This document shows, piece by piece, positions 6,728-15,300 of a stretch of DNA of 22,698 bases (positions within the stretch are counted from its first letter, which is position 1; the number at the start of each line of letters is the position of its first letter). The translations under genes and the position numbers were made by a program. Source of the stretch: Sphingobacteriaceae bacterium. Its GTDB lineage: Bacteria; Bacteroidota; Bacteroidia; B-17B0; Aurantibacillaceae. Under the pieces are notes generated by a model. The model was not told the origin of the DNA and made no database searches. It saw only the letters and a list, made by a program, of their open reading frames with translations. Location: NCBI GenBank assembly GCA_023251695.1, contig JAHEYE010000036.1, forward strand, positions 1 to 22,698, in the 5' to 3' direction.

Positions 6728-8365
6728 TTACTCCACTTTCCATTCCGTTTCCGAATCCCAATCGGCCAGTAATTTTATGGCCAAACCATTAAAATAAATT
6801 GTTTCGGGCTGTTTTTGAAGTGAAATACTGCCTGTATCCCACTTTTTATTCTGATTCTTATCTTCAATTACTTTCGCAAAATAATTGCCGGGAACTAAAT
6901 TTTTAAACTTCACCACCTGTTCTGCGCTCGATGTCAAACTCATTTCAATGTATTGCTCGGCAATTACAATCTCAGATGCATCAATCAACTGTACAATGTA
7001 ATTTTCTTTCCGTGGTAGCAATAATTTCAGGTTTAGCTTGGCATAATCCAATGCTTCTGTTGTTTTAAAGCTAATTTTAGCGGAATCACTTTCGGTTCCA
7101 ATCATTGTTTTGAAAGCGCCTTTTATGAAAAGAAGATCATAATTAGTGCCGGGAAGAAGCTTATTATCTATTCTAAAAGAATTTTCCGTCTTTTTACTGA
7201 GTTGAAGCCCGGTTTTAATGATTGAATCGGTTTTATACCTTAATATCGTCTTTGAAGCATCAAAACTCTTTTCATCCATCCAGTTATTGAATACTAAGAA
7301 CGGATCTGCAAAATAATCCAATTTAGTTCCATTCAAAGGACCCAGATCAATTGTAAGAATACTTTTGTTTTCTGCCTTTAATCGCTCAAATCTTTCTTTT
7401 GATGATACAGTTATCGAAACAGTATCCGTTTTATTAATATCAGGATGATGTACCAGTAAACGCAATGTGTCAAAAATATCTTTATAAAACACTTTACAGG
7501 TATCGTTGATACCCGAGCCACCCGAAATATTAGTTTGTTGGTTCTTATAATAACATTCCACCACATTTTTCAGTTCCCTGTTATAAACAAGGTAAGCTAC
7601 ACCATAGATAGGTGAAGATGCTTTTTTCAAAAATACTTTAGCCGGAGGTTCTTTAAAGGTTTTAAGCATTAACACACTGTCTTCACCAGTTTTAATAAGA
7701 TTATTAGAAAATCCAACTGCTTCTTCACCGCCATCAAACAGTAAATTTTTATTATAATCGGTAAAGGCAAAGATTTTAAAGGATGCTTTAGGTAAATACG
7801 ATAATTTATAAGACCCACTCTCATTTGTTTTAGTGAAGTAAAGTGGTTTCTTTTTAAAAACAACACTATCGCTTTCGTTGGCCGTATATAAACCCACGGT
7901 TGTTTCCTTTTCCGGCTTAAGGTTGAAGGCTTTTGTAACCTTTCCCTCGATAAAAAGTGAATCAATGAAGTTCCCTGTTGAAAAAACAAATTCGAAATTT
8001 GAAATAGCATTCGATTCGCGCATATCTGAAATCGCATTTCCGAAAAACAGCCGGTAAGTAGTATTCGGCATCAGATCCTCAAGAAATTTTACCGTTACCG
8101 TCTTTCCGTTTGCTTCAACCAAAGGCCTTTCTTTGGTTTGTGGCGTTACTACTAATTGATTGGCAATATCGCGCACCTGAACAAATTCATTAAACCTGAA
8201 TTCTATGACCTTTCCTTTAAAATTTAATGTAGCATTAACCGGATTGGATTCCATCAGTTTAGGTGCCTCCAAATCTCTTTGTCCGCCATTTAAAGGTATT
8301 ACCTGGGCACAACGGCAAAAGAGCAGAATAACACAGACTAAAATTATATTGAAGTTTTTTTTCAG
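6728..8365 (-). CDS. Ig-like (Big_5-type) domain lipoprotein, apparent CTG start
   Basis: A large envelope protein with an N-terminal bacterial Ig-like (Big_5) domain: APKLMESNPVNATLNFKGK, IEFRFNEFVQV and LMPNTTYRLFFGNAI are its usual landmarks. Further beta-rich segments follow, including a FKIFAFTDYNKNLLFDGGEE region and a C-terminal GNYFAKVIEDKNQNKKWDTG region that look like repeated carboxypeptidase-regulatory/transthyretin-type modules. The frame has no ATG before the Ig domain. Reading upstream it stays open to a TGA at 8380-8378. Starting at CTG (8365) gives KKNFNIILVCVILLFCRCAQV, a clear lipoprotein signal with Cys19 (or Cys17) as the lipid site, and 545 residues in total. TTG at 8272 would lose the signal. 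It lies 78 nt downstream of the PorP/SprF gene. Function is unknown. Confidence 0.75.
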   Translation of the reverse strand: MKKNFNIILVCVILLFCRCAQVIPLNGGQRDLEAPKLMESNPVNATLNFKGKVIEFRFNEFVQVRDIANQLVVTPQTKERPLVEANGKTVTVKFLEDLMPNTTYRLFFGNAISDMRESNAISNFEFVFSTGNFIDSLFIEGKVTKAFNLKPEKETTVGLYTANESDSVVFKKKPLYFTKTNESGSYKLSYLPKASFKIFAFTDYNKNLLFDGGEEAVGFSNNLIKTGEDSVLMLKTFKEPPAKVFLKKASSPIYGVAYLVYNRELKNVVECYYKNQQTNISGGSGINDTCKVFYKDIFDTLRLLVHHPDINKTDTVSITVSSKERFERLKAENKSILTIDLGPLNGTKLDYFADPFLVFNNWMDEKSFDASKTILRYKTDSIIKTGLQLSKKTENSFRIDNKLLPGTNYDLLFIKGAFKTMIGTESDSAKISFKTTEALDYAKLNLKLLLPRKENYIVQLIDASEIVIAEQYIEMSLTSSAEQVVKFKNLVPGNYFAKVIEDKNQNKKWDTGSISLQKQPETIYFNGLAIKLLADWDSETEWKVE

Positions 8366-8443
8366 ATGATTAAATTCTCATAAAAATAACGAAATCCCCC
8401 GAAATCAATTCCTAAAAAAACAAAAATGAAAATATGGCGGGTT

Positions 8444-9355
8444 TTACTTTTCAGTTACCCAATTACGGTTTTGCTGACGGGAAAACCTAAGACCCAGCAT
8501 TATTTCGTGGGTTCCTGAACTGTATTTACGGATATTAGTGGTAGGAAAATCGTAAGAGTAACCAAGCATCCAATAATTCTTAAACATAAATCCGAGTAAA
8601 GCAGTATAAGCATCGTTGTGACGGTATGCGCCACCAAGCCATACTTGTTCTTTATATATAACCCTTGCCCCAACATCTAACTTAAATGGCGCCGGCGTGG
8701 CATATTTCAATAAGAAAGACGGTTCAATTATAAAATCATCGCCAATATTGAACTTATAAGCAGCATTTACATTAAAATGAGTAACCAATGTTGAACTGTT
8801 ATCGGAACCCGGATATAAATTAATACGGCTTTGGTAAATTTGAGGGACTGCAATGCCAAAATAAAACTTCTTGTTATGAACCAACAATCCGGCACCAAAA
8901 TCGGGCACATATACGGTTTGATATTGTACAAGCAGGTTATCATCTCCCGCATCGTGTAATATTAATTTATGCCCGTCGATACCCCATTGCAAAATTCCTG
9001 CACTTATACCTAAGGACATTTTTGTTTCTTTATTTAACTTGATATGATAGGCGTAAGAAAAATTTAACCCTACCCTACGCGTTGGACCAACAATATCGGT
9101 AAACAAATGCATCCCAAGTCCCATGTTTTTTGCTTTGAGCGGACCATGAGCAGTTAAGATATAAGTACGCGGAGCATCGGTAATGCCAATCCACTGATAA
9201 CGGTTATTGGAACGCACATCTGCAAATTCCTCTTTACCTGCCACAGCCGGATTAATAGCAAATTCGTTAAGCATATACTGTGTGTATTGCGGCAACTGCT
9301 GAGCTTTTAACTGCGCTACAAACAATACGCTTAATATGTATATTATCTTTTTCAT
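8444..9355 (-). CDS. PorP/SprF family type IX secretion outer membrane protein
   Basis: A 303-residue outer-membrane beta-barrel protein of the PorP/SprF family, members of which anchor or help secrete specific large T9SS cargo (SprF for SprB in F. johnsoniae). Residues 1-19 are a signal peptide (IIYILSVLFVAQLKAQ). The family opening is present: QQLPQYTQYMLNEFAINPAVAG, then a short segment to YQWIGI and APRTYILTAHGPL. The rest is alternating beta strands, with MGLGMHLFTDIVGPT, YWMLGYSYDFPTTN and THEIMLGLRF. Its ATG directly follows the stop codon of the giant repeat protein with no spacer, so translation is probably coupled and the two proteins are likely partners. Confidence 0.92.
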   Translation of the reverse strand: MKKIIYILSVLFVAQLKAQQLPQYTQYMLNEFAINPAVAGKEEFADVRSNNRYQWIGITDAPRTYILTAHGPLKAKNMGLGMHLFTDIVGPTRRVGLNFSYAYHIKLNKETKMSLGISAGILQWGIDGHKLILHDAGDDNLLVQYQTVYVPDFGAGLLVHNKKFYFGIAVPQIYQSRINLYPGSDNSSTLVTHFNVNAAYKFNIGDDFIIEPSFLLKYATPAPFKLDVGARVIYKEQVWLGGAYRHNDAYTALLGFMFKNYWMLGYSYDFPTTNIRKYSSGTHEIMLGLRFSRQQNRNWVTEK

Positions 9356-12300
9356 TTATCTGAAAATGGTTAAAGGCCCTGTATATGCTTTAGGGAAGTT
9401 GACATGATGTAAATCAATAATATAATAATATGTACCCACAGGTAAATCTTTTCCTTTGTATTTTCCATCCCATGGGGTATTGTACCCGGTTGACCGGAAT
9501 AACAACTCACCCCAACGATTGTATATCTCCACTTCACAATTAGGGAATTGCTGGATGTTATCAATCACCCAATAATCATTTTTACCGTCGCCATTATTAC
9601 TGAAACCATTTGGTATGAATATTTCAGGGAAAATATGCACATGCATCGTATCAGAACCCACACAACCGTTAATATCAGTAACCATTACCGTGTACGTTGT
9701 GTTAACTGTATTGGATGCCGTTGGATTCGGGATTGAACCGTTATCCAGTGTAGTTGATGGAATCCATGTATATGTAACACCTGTAGGACTTGTTGGCGAA
9801 CCACCAATTACGGTTGAAGTAAATATTGTAATTGTATAATTTGGTCCTGCGTCAACAAGAGGTGGAATGTTTGAAGTTATCTCTATAGTATCACGGCTTA
9901 TACAAACACCATTAGTTGCTACTAAAACATAAGTTGAAGTACCGAGGGCCGGAGAGACGGTTGTTATTAAAGTATTTGTGAATGACACAGCACTTGGCAA
10001 CAAGAACCAGTTATAGGTTACGCCGCCATTTGATGCAGATCCGTTGAGAATAAATGTTCCGCTCTGACAGAATGAAGAATCCTGACCGGCTACAGCCAGA
10101 ACAGAAACGGTTGGCACAATTATCATTATTGTATCTTTTCTGCAACCCGCCAGATCTGTAAGCGATAAAGAATAAGTTCCTGATAATACATTTATCAATG
10201 ATGAACTTGAACTTGTAAATGTGGCAGGACCGGTCCACGAATAAGTATAAGCAGGCAAACCACCGGTTACAGTTGTTGTAATGGCCCCGTCAGGTGCAGT
10301 ATTACAACTTGAGTTCACAACATTTGCATTTAAAATCAGCACCGGAGGATTAATTAAAGTATAAGTATTAGATACTGTACATCCGTTAGCATCCGTTACA
10401 GTTGCTGCATAATTACCCGCACATAAATTAGTAATTGGGTTGGTACTGGCCGGTGGAGTCCATGTATAGGTATAAGGCAGCACGCCACCATTAGGTATTA
10501 ACGTGATGGAACCATTACATTGGTTATTACAATCAGGCGTATTCAAATTCGGTAAGCCCAATAACAATGTTGGTGGCTGTGTTATTGTTACACTTTGTAT
10601 TGATAAACATCCATTTGTAGAAGTCACAGTAGCAGTAACAACCCCGCTACATAATGCTGTAGCAGTACTTGTGTTTGCTCCGCTTGAAACTGTACCCGCA
10701 CTCCAGCTAAATGTAAATGGTGCAGTACCTGAAGTAACCGATAATGTTGCAATCGCATTACAGGTTCCGTTACATAATGCAGGTATTGATGAGAAATTAA
10801 ATACAGGTGAATTAACATTGGTAAGAGGTAAAACAATTGTTTTAGAACAGCCTGCACCGTCAGTTACAACAACTGTATAAGTTCCCACTCCTAATCCGGT
10901 AACACTTGAAGTTGTTGCGCCTCCGGGTGACCATAAATAAGTATATCCCGGATTACCGCCTGTAACAGTTAATGAAATAGAACCTGTATTTACTGTACAA
11001 GAAGGCTGCGTTACAAAAGGAGTAACAGTTAAATCACTCGCCGATGCAATAGTTACCGATGCATTTCTAATACAACCCATCGCATCTGTCATCTGTACAA
11101 AATAAGTACCGGCACATAAACTACCGACCGATTGTGAAGCTGAGGCTGGCGATAACCAACTATAAGTAATAGGAGCTGTACCACCAACAGCAGTTACAGT
11201 TGCCGCACCGTTGCATTGTGCAAAACAGGTTTCGTTGATTTGATTAATTATTTCACTTGTTATTCCACTCGAGTTGTTAATAGGCACATTTACATTTTGC
11301 AAACATCCATTCGCATCGGTAATTGTTACCATATATATACCGGCACATAAATTTGTTTCAGTAGCTACTGCACTTCCACTACTCCATGTATAAGTATAAG
11401 GACCTGTTCCACCTGCCGCAGTTACAGTTGAGGCGCCATTACACAATCCACAGGAAGGTGAAGTAATTGCAGAACTTAATGTTATTGGTGCAGGAGAAGT
11501 AACAGTTCCTCTTAAAGTATCAAAACAACCCTGCGCATCTGTTATTACTAAGAAATAATTTCCACTACATAAATTAAAAGCCTGGGAAGTGGATTGTCCT
11601 AAAGGATCGCTCCAGTTATAAGTGTACGGAGGCAAACCGCCTGCAACACTCGCCGCTAATAAACTACCGTTACAATTTCCAAAACAAGTATTATTAACTG
11701 CTACACTACTCGCCGTAATATTTACCGAACCCGGTAAATTAAATGTTTGAGTGGCCACACAATTTTTAGAGTCTGTAACAGTAACCGTATAAAGACCCGG
11801 ACAAATATTTGTTACAGATGAAGTCGATGCTCCGGTGCTCCAGCTATAAGTATAGGCTGCAGTACCACCAACAGCATTCGCAGTTAATGTTCCATTACAA
11901 TTTCCGCTGCATAAGGGCTGATTGACAGTTGTGCTCGGATTTAATACCGCAGGCTGATTAATTGGTACGGATTGGAAGAATAAACAATTATTCGCATCTG
12001 TGATTTGTGCAGTATAAGTTCCGGCGCATAATCCTGAAATCGGATTTACAGTTGAAGCAGGCGTAACCCACACAATCGTATAGCCCGGTGTTCCTCCTAC
12101 CGGATTTGTTACAGACGCCGCGCCATTGCACTGACCATTACAAGCTACATCTGTAAACGAAACTGTTGCTCCACTTGGTCCGTTTGAATTACTTAATGGT
12201 ATTAAGAAAGTACTTGTGCAAGTATTTGCATCGGTAACTGTAACAGTATAAATACCGGCGCAGACATTTATCGCCACAGTTCCAACAGCTACAGAAGGAT

Positions 12301-15300
12301 TCCAAGTTAAAGAATAATTAGGTGTACCACCTGAAGGAACCACGGTTATTGAGCCATTACAAACACTACATGAAGCAGGGCTCGCCGACGGATTAATTGT
12401 TAATGTAAGTGGCCCGGTTAATATTACTTGTTGCGTATCTAAACAACCTTTATTATCCCTAACTATAACACTATAAGTTCCGGCACAAATACCGGTAACG
12501 CTTGGTGTATTTGCTCCTGTGGTCCAAGTATAAGAATAGGCTGGTGTTCCGTTTGCCGGATTACTTACCATTACACCATTACACGCACCCGGACAAGAAG
12601 GATTTGTAAATGAAGCGTTGGCTAATAAAGCCGGAGGATTATTTAATGCGGTTACATTTTGTCCGGTACAGCCATTGACATCTGTTACAATCACAGTATA
12701 ATTACCGGCACACAAACCTGTTGGATTTTGTCCGGAACCTGTCGCAATCCAGGAATAAGTTAATACACCTGTTCCACCAATTGCAGTTGTTGTAATGCTT
12801 CCGTTACAAACACCATTACAGGTTGGATTGGTTGGTGTAACAGTTACTGTAATTCCGGTTGGTGAATTAATTACAAAGCTCTGAGTTAGCATGCAACCAT
12901 TTGCATCGGTTATTGTATTTGAATAATTTCCTGCGCACAAACCTGTAATTACACTTGTTGTTACCGCTGAACTTGTCCAGCTATAACCGTAGCCCGGTGT
13001 ACCGCCACCCGCTGTTATGGTTGCGCTTCCATTACACTGCGAATTACACAATGCAGACTGAACGGTTAACGTTCCTGTTAAAGGACTTGGCTCAGAAATC
13101 TGAACTGTTACTGTTGTTACACAATTATTAGCATCAGTAACTGTAACTGTATAAATATTGGCGCAGAGATTAATTAAATTATTTAATATGGAACCAGGGA
13201 ATGCACCAACCGGTGTCCACGAATAAGTATAAGGTGCGGTACCGCCCGAAGGAATAGCCGTAACGGTTCCGGTACAAGCGCCATTACATAAGGCATCCCG
13301 TTTGGTAAATATAACTGTTACAGATGAAGGTTGCGTAACAACAAAAGTTTGTGTGAACCGACAAAAATTTGCATCCAAAACATCAAGTGTATAGTTTCCG
13401 CCACAAATATTATTCAGTGTTGGTGAAGCCACCGCACCAGGCGTCCAAGAGTAAGTATAAGGAGATGTTGCTCCTGCAGCTGCGGTCGTTATTGTTCCGT
13501 CACATGCTACACCGCATTTAGGATTTATTACAACAGGATTTAAGCTGAATGTTGGAGGTGCGGCAATTGAGAGTGTTTGTGAAATCAGACAATTTGTTGC
13601 ATCGCTTACGTTAACAGCAAATGTTCCTTGACATAATCCGCTGACAACGGAGTTGGTTGAAACAATCGGAAAAGCCCAGTTAATATTTATTGGTGCAGTA
13701 CCTGTTACATTAACGGTTGCTGAACCGTTACATAATACGGCACAAGTTATTGATGATGATGTTACGGTAACTGTTGGTCCCGTTGGATCGCTTAGCGTGG
13801 CAATTAATGTTTGAGTACAACCTGCAGCATCTTTTATCGTTAAGGTGTAAGATCCGGCTCCCACATTAGTTAATACCGAAGTAGTTTGCGCAGAAGGTGT
13901 CCATGTATATGTATATGGTGAACTGCCTCCACTAACCTGGGCAGTAACTGAGCCATTAGTTCCACCGCAGGTGGAGGGACTCACCGGCGTAAAAGTTGCA
14001 GTAATAGCAGTCTTATCAATAACTGTAAATGTTTGGGAACTTAAACAATTATTTACATCTCTAACATCCAAAGAATAAATGCCCGCACATAACCCTGACG
14101 CATTTGGTGTTCCTTGTCCTGCACCTGGTGCCGGCGTCCATGTATAAGATAAAGCACCGGTTCCGCCGCTTGCGGTTACATTTATGATACCATTGCATGA
14201 TCCATTACAGGAGGGGCTTGTTATGGTTGAAGTAATAATTATTGCAGGTGGATTTACAAAAGTTATTGTGTTTGTGTTTATACAACCTAAAGCATCTTGT
14301 ACAGTTACGGTATAAGGACCAGCACATAAAGAAGAAGCTGTAGAGGCATTTCCGCCAACAGGTGACCAAGTATAAGTATAAGGTATTGTACCACCACTAG
14401 GATTTGCATTTGCAATTCCTGTACAACCGCTATTACAGGTTAATAAAGTTCCGGTTGTTGTAATACTTACAACAACACTTTGTGCAACGTTTACAGTTAC
14501 AGTTCTGCTGCAACCTTTCGTGTCAACAACATTTACAGTATAAACTCCTACACATAATCCACCTGGAGTTGGTGTACCTTGTCCACTACCCGGAGCTGGT
14601 GTCCATGTATAAGAATAACCGGGATTTCCTCCAGCAGGAGTTATGGTTGCCGCACCAATACAAATATTACAGGCCGGTACAACACTATTAATGGCAACAG
14701 ATAATAAAGGAGGCGATGTTATAATAACGTTTGCATTTTGAATACAGCCATTAGCATCTGTAACAGTAACAACATAGTTACCGCTGCATAATCCGGCAAC
14801 TGTTCCTGTTGTATTTGTGGTAACAGGAATTGTATTCCATGAATAAACATAAGGTGGTGTTCCACCGGAAGCATTCGCTGATGCAGAACCATCGCAACTA
14901 CCAGCGCAATTTGTAGGCACAGCAGTTGTAGAAATAACAATAGGTGGAGGTGCAGTTACAGTAGTAGATGATGTTAGCTGACATCCATTAGCATCAGTGA
15001 TTGTCAAAGAATAATTTCCTATACATAATCCGCCAATGGAAGTTGCTGTACTTCCTGTTGACCAGTTATAAGTATAAGTTGGCGTACCACCGGTTACTGT
15101 TGAAGTTACTGTTGCGTTACAACCACCATTACAACTTGGTGAAGTTGGCGACAAGTTTACTGTTAATGTTGTTGGTGCCGCAACAGTAACCACAGTTTGA
15201 TTGGTACAACCATTTGCATCACGGATGTTTAAAGTATAAGTACCGGCACACTGTCCGTTAATTGTTGGCGCTACAATAGTAGCTGTTGGCGTAGTCCAAG

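Noticed and set aside
6569..6797. Plus-strand frames of 67 and 70 codons in the AT-rich spacer
   Set aside because: They consist mainly of Phe/Leu/Asn from T-rich repeats, run into the 3' end of the minus-strand Ig-like gene and have no family resemblance or signal; I treat them as chance frames.
8366..8443. A terminator between the PorP/SprF gene and the Ig-like lipoprotein gene
   Set aside because: C-rich and G-rich tracts occur but no stem of useful length with a following T-run could be drawn on the minus strand, so read-through from the PorP gene is possible.
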